The notes: a model not told the origin generated them from the sequence alone. A DNA stretch of 64,000 bases from Shewanella nanhaiensis (GCF_019457885.1 NZ_JAHZST010000020.1:1-64000), one strand, 5' to 3'; positions 1 through 8,754 are shown, numbered from the stretch's first letter. Numbers and translations are program-made.

Positions 1-47
1 AATGTGCTTTTACCTAAATCAATCCCTATAACGCGAAAGTTAGACAT
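1..47 (-). CDS. IS110-family transposase, N-terminal fragment cut by the window edge
   Basis: Read on the minus strand, the first bases of the window encode MSNFRVIGIDLGKST after an AGAGGTGG ribosome binding site. The GIDLGKST motif, carrying the first catalytic Asp, is the typical start of IS110-type DEDD transposases, which move an insertion sequence by a recombinase-like mechanism. Only 15 codons lie inside the window, so completeness and the exact IS cannot be judged. Bases 48-334, between this start and the next gene, show no gene. With so few residues another actin-like ATPase fold protein is possible, but the wording fits IS110 best. Confidence 0.55.
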   Translation of the reverse strand, partial: MSNFRVIGIDLGKST

Positions 48-334
48 GATGACCACCTCTTCTTTGTTAACCAGACAAACTGGAGTTTAACACTAGGTTG
101 GGGCGTACCATCTTATTAATGCGTTAGTGCATTGAGTTGAATTAAGCTGATATTGATTAGAAAAAGTATCTTAATTTCCTAATTCGCTCCGACCCCTTTA
201 TCCGCAATAGAATCCACAACACTCCGCCGGTCAACCTTGTTTCTGGCTTATCCAAGTCTTAGTAAGTAAATGCCTAGCTAACCTCTATACTTCTTACTTA
301 GGTAACAACACTTCATGACAAGTAGAGGCCGATT

Positions 335-1162
335 ATGCACTTTACTTCTATGTGGATAGCAATTCCCTACCTGCTACCTTCACTAACAATGGCTCATGCA
401 GATCTCTGCTCTGAGCATTTACAAAATGTCATCAACATTGAAAGTTTCGATGATATTGCCTCACAACTTAAGACCATTCCAAACTTGAAAGATGAGTATG
501 AAACCACAGCGGCCTTCAATAACCGAGTCACCGTGGCAACTAATAAAATCAACAAAAAGTTTTTTGTCTACACATCATTCGATCCTAGCCAATTGACCTA
601 TGATGCTGACAATAAAACGCTATCGATTAAATCCTATGCTATTGATAACAAGAGAACTAAGTATTCTAGAATCTTTGGTTATGGCAGTAACTTTTTAGAT
701 CAAGTTGAATACTCCTCCGACAACATAGATGTTGTAGTGTCGTCAAAAGATAAGCGTAAAGGTACCTACACAGGTCAAAATAGCTTTGGGGTTAAAACTA
801 AGATCTCGGCTATTGAACGCACAACAAAGGCAATTTTCGATAAAAAAGCTGCTTATGGAGCCGATATACTTGTAACACCTTATCCTAATGGCCGCTCTGT
901 AGATCGCTCTTATGTCATTGGTGTTTTCGCTAATGTTAGCCCTGAAATAGCGAAAAAGTTTAAAGAAACAGCCTTGTCTGCAGTATTAATTGAGCCTAAA
1001 CATCCTTATTACGTCAAAGGAGGGACTTCAAAATGGGGGGAACCTACCTTGTCAAACCCGGTGAAAATTGTTGAAACGCTTGAAGTTATAGTTGCCGATA
1101 TACAGTGCGCTTTTATCACAAATGCCGAGCACAAAGTCTTTCTCAGTATTAAAACCAATTGA
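335..1162 (+). CDS. Hypothetical exported protein (275 aa)
   Basis: No family is recognised. The N-terminus looks like a Sec signal peptide: a hydrophobic run at residues 7-20 ending in AHA, with cleavage probable after residue 22. The mature protein would be about 250 residues, periplasmic or secreted, with only two cysteines (C25 and C258) that could pair. A segment near residue 50 (LKDEYETTAAFNNRV) resembles short repeats found in many uncharacterised exported proteins. The ATG at 335 has a good site (AGAGG, 7 nt upstream). It stands alone next to an IS end and 105 nt before another orphan gene, which suggests acquired DNA. Confidence 0.6.
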   Translation: MHFTSMWIAIPYLLPSLTMAHADLCSEHLQNVINIESFDDIASQLKTIPNLKDEYETTAAFNNRVTVATNKINKKFFVYTSFDPSQLTYDADNKTLSIKSYAIDNKRTKYSRIFGYGSNFLDQVEYSSDNIDVVVSSKDKRKGTYTGQNSFGVKTKISAIERTTKAIFDKKAAYGADILVTPYPNGRSVDRSYVIGVFANVSPEIAKKFKETALSAVLIEPKHPYYVKGGTSKWGEPTLSNPVKIVETLEVIVADIQCAFITNAEHKVFLSIKTN

Positions 1163-1285
1163 TACCAGTCAATGTCTAGAAATCTGATCCATTCATGCTT
1201 CTATTTACCACAAACTTTATAAGGCTTTTCTTTATCATCGACTAAAATTGTACTCACTTCTTTAGTCGTGAAATGGATATTATTC

Positions 1286-1909
1286 ATGGTTAAGTTTATT
1301 CAAACATTGGGGGTAGTCATTGTATCAGTGTGGCTTTGGGGTACAGCTGGTATGACTATCTATTACGAAATTGACCGTAAAATTGACTGTGTAGAAAACG
1401 AAGGATTTTTCAAAGGTTTTTTCTGGTGTGAAACCACAACCTTATCACGCACAGCTTTTTATGCCAACCACACTACACTGTTCTTCAAAGCAATGCTTTG
1501 GCCTGTAACTGCTTATGATAGTTTTTTAGAAGAATCACATGACGGCTCAGATGTAGAAAGGAGACTGGGTGTAGCTGTTATACAAGAGTCACACGATATT
1601 ACTAGTTTAGATCTGTCTCATGAGTACTTATGCCATCAATTTATGGAAGACTCTAGAAGCGTATACCTTGGTGAGAAGGAATTTGAATCCATTCCGAATC
1701 TATATCAATACGGTACATATATTGCCACCGATGATGTACTGGCCAATAAGTTGATTAATTTAGCTCAGAGCTATTATGGTAAGTCGCCAAATAATGAAGA
1801 GTTTGAATATTTCGGTAAATTGATTTCTACTGAAATATTCAATGTGTGCAACAAAGAGCCTTTTATACATGTCAAAAAAGCTATGATAATCGCTGCGAAA
1901 AATGTTTAA
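1286..1909 (+). CDS. Hypothetical membrane-anchored protein (about 207 aa)
   Basis: Function unknown. The N-terminus has one strongly hydrophobic segment (about residues 5-24, FIQTLGVVIVSVWLWG). It is followed by a soluble acidic domain with several cysteines (DCVENEGFF, FWCETT, YLCHQF, FNVCNK), so it is probably an inner-membrane protein with a periplasmic domain. A GTG at 1268 would add six residues, but neither start has a clear ribosome binding site. I prefer ATG 1286 because the transmembrane segment begins right after it. It lies downstream of another orphan exported protein and may share its transcript. No catalytic motif is visible. Confidence 0.5.
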   Translation: MVKFIQTLGVVIVSVWLWGTAGMTIYYEIDRKIDCVENEGFFKGFFWCETTTLSRTAFYANHTTLFFKAMLWPVTAYDSFLEESHDGSDVERRLGVAVIQESHDITSLDLSHEYLCHQFMEDSRSVYLGEKEFESIPNLYQYGTYIATDDVLANKLINLAQSYYGKSPNNEEFEYFGKLISTEIFNVCNKEPFIHVKKAMIIAAKNV

Positions 1910-2628
1910 CCAGCAACGAGTCAATCAGTATCAATTACACCAGCGTTCTGGCTTCCCTTGCCATGTTCGGCCTAATTATGATTAATGTAGTGGACAAAAA
2001 TATTGGCCACTGTTTTGTATGTTAACCAGCTACAACTCAAGATCTATCATTATAGATAGCTATGTCATTAGCAATAGTGAGTAACTAAATCCTACCAAGT
2101 AAAACCAAATCGAAGAGATAAATTATCCGGTGTAAGTGAGCTCGAGGACTTCGATTTCAGGGATGAAATCGTAGAGCGCCCATGGACGGGTTTACAGCGT
2201 ACCGAGAGATTACTTGCACATAAGCCTGCAGCAGGCAGTTGATTGTAAATGAAGGAATGACCTTCAATCCCCCCCCAATACCAAACTAGTCAAATGAATC
2301 AGATCAAAAAATGTAATCAGACTTCATTCGAAGGCCCACTAAAGAACCAGTAGAACTTTAATCCAAGGGAGAGTTTCCGAGAAACCAAGATCAAGTTTTC
2401 AGTGATTTCCAAGCCAATCAGTTCCCCAGTACCACCATATCCAACCATATCCAACCTTATATCGACCTCATCGTTCATCAAGAACAAGTTCTTCCTGAAT
2501 TAGAAGTTACAAATTAAGCCTCTGATATCAATAAGATATTGCACAAAGCACTATCTAAGAGCATTCTATACACTAGTGAGATTTTAAATAGACCCAATTG
2601 AAATCTAGCAAGAGGAAAAGAGCTCACA
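1910..2628. other. Intergenic region with degenerate repeat material
   Basis: This 719-base stretch has no convincing gene. It holds one 90-nt hairpin element (2130-2219), preceded by AAATCGAAGAGATAA, which also precedes other copies of that element in the window. After it comes a CCTGCAGCAGG palindrome. Near 1988-2010 an AGTGG...CCACT pair brackets an AT-rich core and could be the edge of a lost insertion, but that is weak. CATATCCAAC is tandemly repeated near 2440. Confidence 0.5.
2130..2219 (+). repeat. 90-nt structured hairpin repeat, copy G
   Basis: The ends GTGTAAGT and ACTTGCAC pair with each other. Inside, GATTTCA-GGGA-TGAAATC forms a hairpin, followed by a CCC...GGG hairpin. Length, order of stems and flanks match the copies at 40684, 42267, 43352 and 46919, although the arms differ in sequence. 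Copy G shares its GTGTAAGT-type ends with the copy at 42267. It is followed by the GCCTGCAGCAGGC flank. Confidence 0.65.
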
Positions 2629-3075
2629 ATGCCATCTCTGCTTCGAACGGCCTCAATAATATTCCCAGTTATCTTATTACCGATAAAGACACACGCCACC
2701 GTTATTGAACTCACCACTTACCTAGGGGGCAGCGAAGGAAAGCTGGCTAACAAACCTGCGCTTATCTACAAGTTCAGTGACGGTTCGCAGCAAAACCGCT
2801 GCAGTATTATCACCACAGAGAGCTACCTCGTTAATTCAAAAAACAGATTGGAGAACATCAACCTAAGCGAGCCTAACTTCTACTTCGACTGTGTATGGGA
2901 TGGAAGATACTATTTCCTATCTAATCGGCACAGAACCTATGCAGAGGTGATAATCAAGCAACCAGATATGAATTTTCCTATGTCGATGCACATAGAAGCA
3001 AAACTTATCAACATCATAGGTGAGCGCGCCGAAATCATCAGCGGTGATATATCTCTGAGAAGAACTGGAAAGTAA
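2629..3075 (+). CDS. Hypothetical exported protein (148 aa)
   Basis: Not recognised. Residues 1-23 look like a signal peptide: basic start, hydrophobic core ASIIFPVILLPI, and THA before the probable cleavage site. The mature protein would be about 125 residues, rich in Tyr and Asn, with two cysteines (QNRCSII and FDCVWDG) that could form a disulfide. It would be periplasmic or secreted. The start is supported by AAGAGGAAAAGAG upstream. It is an orphan, tail-to-tail with the HemG-like gene and next to repeat-rich DNA. The coding call rests on the signal peptide and ribosome site, so it is moderate. Confidence 0.5.
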   Translation: MPSLLRTASIIFPVILLPIKTHATVIELTTYLGGSEGKLANKPALIYKFSDGSQQNRCSIITTESYLVNSKNRLENINLSEPNFYFDCVWDGRYYFLSNRHRTYAEVIIKQPDMNFPMSMHIEAKLINIIGERAEIISGDISLRRTGK

Positions 3076-3169
3076 CCAAGAAAAAGGCTCCCCAGCTCCA
3101 TCATTCACCTTAAATTAGTTTTCCAAAAAACACTCTGAGTAGATCACTTTCTTATACTGGTTGGTATAA

Positions 3170-3709
3170 CTAATCAGCCAAACGGATCAGATGTTCAGCA
3201 TAAAGCTTAACGTCATCCCAGTCGGTGTAATCGATAACTGATTTAGGATCAGTTGGTCCATCCGTCATCTTCATGATGAGCTGAATAGCGAGTCTGTCCC
3301 ACCAGCGCCATGAGGGGTAATCGACCTTACCAGCAATCACTTTGACATCGTTTGGCTTCCAAGGTGAAAGCTCAATAAACTTCTGCAGATACTTGTTGTT
3401 TTCAGGCACACGCTTTTCTGGATTACGCGCCACCACATTGACACTGTAGAAGCTGTTTGGTTTCTCACTAAGGGCGGCTTGATGCTCGGTTGTAAACGCA
3501 AAAACACTTTTATCGTAGCTGCCATACATGACACAAGCTCCCAGTGCGACGCTGTCATACTTGGCCCAATCTAGCCCCTCTTTTACCGCTTCGCTAATAT
3601 GCATCACCCGAGATTTATGGCCTTGGTGTTCAATATGCTCAGCAATGGCACGACTAATTTTAGCGGTATGCCCGCCTCGGGAGTAATACAGTACGAGAAT
3701 AGATTTCAT
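3170..3709 (-). CDS. HemG-like flavodoxin-fold protein (protoporphyrinogen oxidase paralogue)
   Basis: A 179-residue single-domain flavodoxin with the length and layout of HemG, the membrane-associated FMN enzyme that oxidises protoporphyrinogen IX with quinone in haem synthesis. The FMN phosphate loop is YYSRGGHTAK, closer to general flavodoxins than the STRDGQTR type of true HemG. Shared HemG blocks are SFYSVNVVARNPEKR and FIELSPWKP, and the C-terminal half keeps the long YPSWRWWDR...KMTDGPTD region. A second, more canonical HemG lies about 0.6 kb away at 4292-4819 on the same strand. This copy is therefore probably a diverged duplicate with unknown electron acceptor. It is divergent from the ArsR-type regulator. 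Confidence 0.75.
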   Translation of the reverse strand: MKSILVLYYSRGGHTAKISRAIAEHIEHQGHKSRVMHISEAVKEGLDWAKYDSVALGACVMYGSYDKSVFAFTTEHQAALSEKPNSFYSVNVVARNPEKRVPENNKYLQKFIELSPWKPNDVKVIAGKVDYPSWRWWDRLAIQLIMKMTDGPTDPKSVIDYTDWDDVKLYAEHLIRLAD

Positions 3710-3905
3710 TCATATGCCTAATTTATAATCTTGATAGCTTCCTATATTGTTTCAGTCTGTCGAAGAATAAACAGGATAATTGATCACAAATTAGCGCTAG
3801 CTCATATAATTTACACTCAAAATTGAGATCTCGACTAGGGTCGGTATCATTGTCATTACAGAACAACTCAATTAGAATTGGCTAATCCTAGGAGTGAGTC
3901 ACCCT

Positions 3906-4211
3906 ATGCAAAAAGAAATCGATGTAGATGCTATGGTATCTAATGCAGAAAATGCAGCAAAGTGGCTAAAGGCGATCGCCAATCCCTACCGCTTGATGAT
4001 CTTATGTTTATTACTTGAGAATGAATATAGCGTCACTGAGTTGAATGAAACTGTCCCGCTAAGCCAGTCTGCACTATCACAACACTTAGCTGTGTTACGG
4101 GCACAAGATCTTGTCTCTACACGCAAGAGCTCTCAGGTTGTTTTCTATAAGCTTAAAAATGAGCAGGTCACAGAAGTGATCTCCATACTGCATAAGCAGT
4201 ACTGCGCTTAA
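3906..4211 (+). CDS. ArsR/SmtB-family regulator, YgaV/BigR/SqrR type
   Basis: A 101-residue winged-helix repressor. The recognition helix region is LSQSALSQHLAVLRAQDLVSTR. Two cysteines, C34 in the MILCLL helix and C100 in the C-terminal KQYCA, sit where the persulfide- and redox-sensing pair lies in BigR, SqrR and E. coli YgaV, which act by forming a disulfide or polysulfide bridge. Sulfur or redox sensing is therefore likely, though inferred. A GTG at 3894 would overlap the AGGAG site, so ATG 3906 is chosen. It lies between two HemG-type genes on the opposite strand and ends in its own terminator. Targets are not visible; the divergent flavodoxin gene is a candidate. Confidence 0.8.
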   Translation: MQKEIDVDAMVSNAENAAKWLKAIANPYRLMILCLLLENEYSVTELNETVPLSQSALSQHLAVLRAQDLVSTRKSSQVVFYKLKNEQVTEVISILHKQYCA

Positions 4212-4249
4212 CGATGAACCACTGGAATTAGCAGTTCTAGAAACAAGCA

Positions 4250-4273
4250 AGCCTGCTTAAAGCAGGCTTTTTT
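4250..4273 (+). terminator. Rho-independent terminator after the ArsR-type regulator
   Basis: AGCCTGCT and AGCAGGCT form an 8-bp stem with a 3-nt loop, followed by six Ts. It lies 38 bases past the stop codon and separates the gene from the convergent hemG. Confidence 0.85.
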
Positions 4274-4291
4274 ATAGGTGAAAATCAAAAT

Positions 4292-4819
4292 CTATCTATC
4301 GGCAAATGCCTTGCCAAACTCCTCAACCTGCTGCCAGTTGGTAAACTCATAAGTGCCCGATGTATCCGTGGGCCCCTTAGTCATCCACATGATAAAACGT
4401 ATCATGGTCTTATCAAAAAAACGGTATTTTGGGTAATCGATTTTACCGGCAAAGACACCTAACTGCTGAGGCTTCCACAGCGATAGCTCAAGAAACTTCT
4501 TCATATAGGGGTTCGTTTCTGGAGTGTTTTTCTCAGGCTTTCTTGCCACTACATTCACGGTAAAAAACGCATTGGGCTTGGCACTCAGTACCGCATGATG
4601 ATTATTGATATACTGATAAAGTTCAGGCCTGTGCTTACCATATCGAATACTGGCACCGATCATCACCTTGTCAAAGTCAGCCAAACTCAACGCTTTGGCC
4701 TCCTCAAGTGAAGCCAATGTCACCTCACTTTCAGCGGTTTGATTTACCCCTTTCATTAACTCACAAATTGCACGGGTTTGTCCGTCAACCGTCGAGTAGA
4801 TAATAAGCGTCTTATTCAT
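4292..4819 (-). CDS. hemG: Menaquinone-dependent protoporphyrinogen IX dehydrogenase HemG
   Basis: A 175-residue FMN protein that oxidises protoporphyrinogen IX to protoporphyrin IX, the step before haem formation, passing electrons to the quinone pool. It keeps the HemG loop STVDGQTR and the blocks GASIRYG, NVVARKPEKNTPETN and FLELSLWKP, very close to E. coli HemG. It follows trkH with 23 nt between them, the same order as the enteric pepQ-yigZ-trkH-hemG cluster. ATG 4819 follows an AGGATT site; a TTG one codon earlier is unlikely. It converges on the ArsR-type gene across a terminator. Confidence 0.92.
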   Translation of the reverse strand: MNKTLIIYSTVDGQTRAICELMKGVNQTAESEVTLASLEEAKALSLADFDKVMIGASIRYGKHRPELYQYINNHHAVLSAKPNAFFTVNVVARKPEKNTPETNPYMKKFLELSLWKPQQLGVFAGKIDYPKYRFFDKTMIRFIMWMTKGPTDTSGTYEFTNWQQVEEFGKAFADR

Positions 4820-4842
4820 CAATAATCCTAAAGTAGTGTTTG

Positions 4843-6300
4843 CTAGTTTTTCCAGAATGTAGGGGTAAACAGCACGAGCAAGGTGAACACCTCAAGCCGA
4901 CCAAACAGCATGGCCATTAACAGTACCCACTTCTCACCATCACCTATACTGGCATAATTACTCGCCACTTCACCAAGGCCTGGGCCTAGGTTATTAAGAC
5001 AAGCCGCGGTGGCGCTAAATGCTGTGATGTTATCCATTCCCATCGCCATCAATAGCAGCATACAGAGCACAAATACCAAAGCGTAAGCTGAGAAGAAGCC
5101 CCACACAGCATCGATAATTCTATCTGGCAGGGCCTTATCACCGATACGGATTGAGAACATGCCTCTGGGATGGACAAGACGCTTTAACTCTCTCGAGCCC
5201 TGCTTTAACAACAAGATCATACGTATCACCTTGATGCCGCCAGCGGTAGAACCACCACAGCCACCGATAAAGCTGGAGAAGATGAGTAGCATAGGAAGAA
5301 ACAGCGGCCACATATGGAAGCTCTCGGTACCGAAACCTGCCGTCGTCGAGATAGATACCGCCTGAAATAGAGCGAAATCTAATGTCTGCTCGGGGGAGTC
5401 ATAGATCCCCGAGTGGTATAGCACACCAAAACAGATCCCCGTGAGCACCAACTGCACTATCACTAAGGCTTTAAATTCCGCATCTTTAAAGTAGATCTTC
5501 AGGTTGATCCCCCGCCGTGTAAACGCGGCAAAGTGCAAACTAAAATTAAGCGCAGCGATCAATAGAAACACCACACAAACCATGTTTATCGCAGTGCTAT
5601 CAAAGTAACCCATACTGGCATCATGGGTAGAGAAGCCACCTATGGCTATGGTTGAGAATGAGTGACAGATGGCGTCAAACACATCCATCCCTGCCAGCCA
5701 ATAAGCCACGGCGCAGGCGATAGTCAGCGCAAAGTAGATATACCAAAGCGCCTTAGCGGTTTCGGCAATACGTGGGGTCATCTTGCTATCTTTTACAGGT
5801 CCAGGCATCTCGGCCCGGTATAACTGCATCCCCCCAATACCTAACATAGGCAAAATGGCCACAGCGAGTACAATGATCCCCATGCCACCCAGCCACTGCA
5901 GCAGATGTCGATAGAAGAGAATGGCCTTAGGAAGAGAATCCAGACCAACAATCACAGTCGCCCCTGTGGTCGTGAGTGCAGAGAAGGATTCAAAAAAACT
6001 GTCGGTTATGCTCAGATCTGGTTGATTCGTGAAGATGAATGGCACTGCACCGATAGATCCCAATACGGCCCAAAACAACACGACCAGCAAGAAGCCCTCA
6101 CGAGTTCGAAGATCTTTTTTGTGTCTACGATTAGGGTACCAGAGCAGGAAGCCTAAAAAGAGACTGAGAAAAAAAGCCTGGATAAAAGCGGTACCACCAC
6201 CATCTTTGTAGATCACCGCAACCAAGGCTGGAGGAAGCAGTGATAGGGAGAAGAGTCCCATTAAGAATCCAGTGATTCTTATTATTGTTCTATATTGCAT
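4843..6300 (-). CDS. trkH: Trk system potassium uptake protein TrkH
   Basis: A 485-residue inner-membrane K+ translocating subunit of the Trk system, normally gated by TrkA. It has four internal repeats of a membrane-pore-membrane unit. Selectivity-filter-like turns are visible at TTTGATVI, AIGGFSTHD, TTAGFGTE and LNNLGPGLG, and the C-terminus FTPTFWKN is typical. Length matches E. coli TrkH (483). It sits between yigZ and hemG on one strand, probably one transcript with hemG. trkA is not in this window. Confidence 0.95.
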   Translation of the reverse strand: MQYRTIIRITGFLMGLFSLSLLPPALVAVIYKDGGGTAFIQAFFLSLFLGFLLWYPNRRHKKDLRTREGFLLVVLFWAVLGSIGAVPFIFTNQPDLSITDSFFESFSALTTTGATVIVGLDSLPKAILFYRHLLQWLGGMGIIVLAVAILPMLGIGGMQLYRAEMPGPVKDSKMTPRIAETAKALWYIYFALTIACAVAYWLAGMDVFDAICHSFSTIAIGGFSTHDASMGYFDSTAINMVCVVFLLIAALNFSLHFAAFTRRGINLKIYFKDAEFKALVIVQLVLTGICFGVLYHSGIYDSPEQTLDFALFQAVSISTTAGFGTESFHMWPLFLPMLLIFSSFIGGCGGSTAGGIKVIRMILLLKQGSRELKRLVHPRGMFSIRIGDKALPDRIIDAVWGFFSAYALVFVLCMLLLMAMGMDNITAFSATAACLNNLGPGLGEVASNYASIGDGEKWVLLMAMLFGRLEVFTLLVLFTPTFWKN

Positions 6301-6389
6301 TCAGGTTTTATCACGTCCATTTTCCATAGGTGGCAATTCGGCCACGAATGCTAGTTTCTCACAAAATGGTAACCCATCACAGAAACAAA

Positions 6390-7025
6390 TTAATGGGTTG
6401 AATCACTCTTCTGAAAATCAAACTTAGCCGCTAAAAGCCCTTGGCTCATGGTTGCTAGGTCACGGTTTAATTCAGTTTGAAACCGCTTAGGGATCGCAAA
6501 GTTGAGGGTCACCTTCTCCATAAAGTCCCGCTCCTCAATCACGCCATCATATTGCGCTAATAGATACTCAACATCTTTAAGCTGGCCATAATCACATACA
6601 AGTAAGCCGGGATAACGGATCTGTTTTAACTGAGTCTCTAGCTGAGTCAGCCCCTGTTTTATCCCTGAGCTATATGCTCTCACTAATCCACCAACACCTA
6701 ACTTAGTACCACCAAAATAACGCACCACAACGGCACCTATCTCACCCACATCGGCACCCTGCAAAGTCGCCAACATAGGACGACCAGCACTACCTGATGG
6801 CTCACCATCATCACTGGAGCCCATAGCGACGGTATTATCAGGCTCAGCAGCGACAAAAGCATAGCAATAGTGGTTAGCTCCAGGGTAATCAGCTTTTATG
6901 TTAGTGAGTGCACACTTAAGCTCTTCGTAAGACTGGCAGTGAAAAAGAAAAGAGATAAAGCGACTATGCTTTATCTCCTCCTCTATAATCAATTCAGCCG
7001 ACGGGATCCGATAACTGTCAGTCAA
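6390..7025 (-). CDS. yigZ: YigZ, IMPACT/UPF0029 family protein
   Basis: A 211-residue protein of the YigZ/IMPACT family. The N-terminal IMPACT domain has the signature SSDDGEPSGSAGRPMLATL and the glycine-rich VVRYFGGTKLGVGGLVRAY; a small C-terminal ferredoxin-like domain follows. The biochemical role is not settled; the eukaryotic homologue acts on Gcn1/Gcn2 signalling. The first in-frame start is TTG 7025, eight bases after GGTGAG. The next Met is inside the conserved domain, and E. coli YigZ begins at the same point, so TTG is well supported. It belongs to the pepQ-yigZ-trkH-hemG cluster. Confidence 0.9.
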   Translation of the reverse strand: MTDSYRIPSAELIIEEEIKHSRFISFLFHCQSYEELKCALTNIKADYPGANHYCYAFVAAEPDNTVAMGSSDDGEPSGSAGRPMLATLQGADVGEIGAVVVRYFGGTKLGVGGLVRAYSSGIKQGLTQLETQLKQIRYPGLLVCDYGQLKDVEYLLAQYDGVIEERDFMEKVTLNFAIPKRFQTELNRDLATMSQGLLAAKFDFQKSDSTH

Positions 7026-7147
7026 TATCGCTCACCACTTTAAAAACATACATGCAATAATTTCCATTCTTTATGCCAATACACATCAAATCCAACGAGA
7101 TAACTTCCATCTCTTAAACAATAATCTGCTCGCCACGCAGTGAACTA

Positions 7148-7174
7148 AAATTGAGGTGCGAAGCAGATCAATTT
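7148..7174. repeat. Short hairpin repeat with a 13-nt loop, copy 1 (over the pepQ stop)
   Basis: AAATTGA and TCAATTT form a perfect 7-bp stem around the 13-base loop GGTGCGAAGCAGA. The loop contains TGC-GAA-GCA, a small inner hairpin. Copies at 14331 and 25722 keep the loop but change the stem in step. The pepQ stop codon (7168-7170) lies in its 3' arm. Confidence 0.6.
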
Positions 7175-8487
7175 AAGCCACAATCACGAGTCATATTCTC
7201 ATTTTGATCAGCATGAACGATGACATTATCTTCAATTCTGATCCCACCAAATGGACGCAAAAGGTCAACAGTCTGCCAGTTCACCTGTTTCTTACGATTA
7301 TCCTGTTTTAACTCATTTAGCAGAGAGTCAATGATATAAAGACCCGGCTCGATAGTCAGCACCTGATTTGCGGCTAATGTACGTGTACATCGCAAAAATG
7401 GATGTGCATCAGGAGCGGCAATATGGGTGCCGCGCTCATCATGGAGGAATCCCCCCATATCATGAACCTGAAGCCCCAACATATGCCCTAGTCCATGGGG
7501 GAAGAAAACATTGGTAATGCCCTGCTCCACTAGTGACTGAGGATCCCCTGAGGCGATATCGAAATCGACTAATATCTTGGCCAGTTTTTGATGAGTTGCA
7601 ATATGCAGGTCCACGTACTTCACACCGGGGCGCATCATAGAGATGATCTCAAGTTGCATCTTATCCATGGCCTCAATAAGCTCACTGAAGATATTTTTTT
7701 CGAAAGCGTAAGTACGGGTGATATCTGAAGCGTAGCCAAAAAAGTTAGCCCCAGCATCGATAAGGAAGGAGTTTCTACTCTCAGGGCGCACACTCTCTAA
7801 CTTGGTGTAATGCAAAATAGCAGCGTTCTCATTGAGGGCCACGATATTACTGTAAGGTACCTCATTCTCCCCCTGATTTGTTGCAGTCAGATACTCCTGC
7901 TGGATCTCAAACTCGCTCCCACCATTAAAGAAGGCATTTTTAGCAGCAAGATGACCCTTAACAGCTATCTCGTTTGCGTTACGTAAACAGCACAACTCAT
8001 ATTGTGTCTTACTTGCTCTGTGATAGTGAAGATAGCTCATCACAGCATCTGGATTACGGGTTTTAAATCCAAGTACTTCAGCCACATCTAAGTGCTCACC
8101 AATATAAGCCCACTGACTGATATCACTTGGTAAAAGTTCAGCCACTTTATCGGCTTTAGTGAGCAGTTTTATCTCCACATGTTCTGTCCAGAAAGCATCA
8201 GGAAGGTCGGCAACCTTGTGCCAAAAATCAACGGGGCGATAAAAGATCAATTGTGGTTTATCTCGTCCATTGACCAATAACCAGCAGTGAGGATTATCTA
8301 AAATAGGTAGCCAAGCTTTAAAGTGCGGATTCACCTTAAAGGGGTAGTCCATATCATCAAGAAACTGACGGTGAGGTTGACCGGAATGGATCACTAAACC
8401 TGAGAGGTTTTCACGGGAGATAATCTCAGCAACACGATGATTTAATTCTGCTATGTGAGATTTAAAATGATTAGCCAGTTGATCCAT
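7168..8487 (-). CDS. pepQ: Xaa-Pro dipeptidase PepQ (prolidase)
   Basis: A 439-residue cytoplasmic M24 metallopeptidase that cleaves dipeptides with C-terminal proline; family members also hydrolyse organophosphates. The two-metal site is intact: Asp in FLIDAGANFFG and SDITRTYAF, His in FFPHGLGHMLG, Glu in LTIEPGLYII and IRIEDNVIV. Length matches E. coli PepQ (443). It starts the leftward cluster and is divergent from fadB. The last codons overlap a short hairpin repeat. Confidence 0.95.
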   Translation of the reverse strand: MDQLANHFKSHIAELNHRVAEIISRENLSGLVIHSGQPHRQFLDDMDYPFKVNPHFKAWLPILDNPHCWLLVNGRDKPQLIFYRPVDFWHKVADLPDAFWTEHVEIKLLTKADKVAELLPSDISQWAYIGEHLDVAEVLGFKTRNPDAVMSYLHYHRASKTQYELCCLRNANEIAVKGHLAAKNAFFNGGSEFEIQQEYLTATNQGENEVPYSNIVALNENAAILHYTKLESVRPESRNSFLIDAGANFFGYASDITRTYAFEKNIFSELIEAMDKMQLEIISMMRPGVKYVDLHIATHQKLAKILVDFDIASGDPQSLVEQGITNVFFPHGLGHMLGLQVHDMGGFLHDERGTHIAAPDAHPFLRCTRTLAANQVLTIEPGLYIIDSLLNELKQDNRKKQVNWQTVDLLRPFGGIRIEDNVIVHADQNENMTRDCGLN

Positions 8488-8590
8488 ATCTTTTATCCTA
8501 TTATTAATTCTAATTCTTTAAATCGGAAGCAAATCTGTAACTAAAAACAGTTTAACATAAAGCATAAAAATCACTCTACTTAAGCAACAA

Positions 8591-8606
8591 TCAAACAAGT
8601 GTTTAA
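8591..8606. promoter_or_regulatory. Possible PsrA-type operator upstream of fadB
   Basis: TCAAACA-AG-TGTTTAA is an almost perfect palindrome of the form bound by PsrA, the TetR-family fatty-acid regulator that controls beta-oxidation genes in Shewanella and Pseudomonas. It lies about 150 bp upstream of fadB in the divergent pepQ-fadB region. The match is by eye and no -35/-10 pair was fixed relative to it. Confidence 0.4.
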
Positions 8607-8649
8607 ATTGGGTGTTGTAATTTATTTGATTTCGTCGCACACTGACAGC

Positions 8650-8668
8650 AACTGGTCAGATGATGACC
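8650..8668. promoter_or_regulatory. Possible FadR-like operator upstream of fadB
   Basis: AACTGGTCAGATGATGACC contains the inverted pair GGTCA/TGACC with a 5-bp spacer. Its left half matches the CTGGTC-GA part of the FadR consensus. The right half is poorer. Position 87 bp before fadB is suitable for repression. Confidence 0.3.
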
Positions 8669-8754
8669 TAAGGCGAGATAGAGAAATTACCCGGGTAAAC
8701 AGACCCTACAGTCACAACATTCTAAGACGGGTATCACGCAAAAGGAAGCAAGCA

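Noticed and set aside
2514..2717. 67-codon frame on the minus strand
   Set aside because: It is antisense to the signal peptide of the 2629-3075 gene, which has a good ribosome site; the reverse frame has none.
8599..8754. N-terminal extension of FadB
   Set aside because: The frame is open, but the stretch contains palindromic operators and the real ribosome site precedes ATG 8755, which gives the family length of 716.
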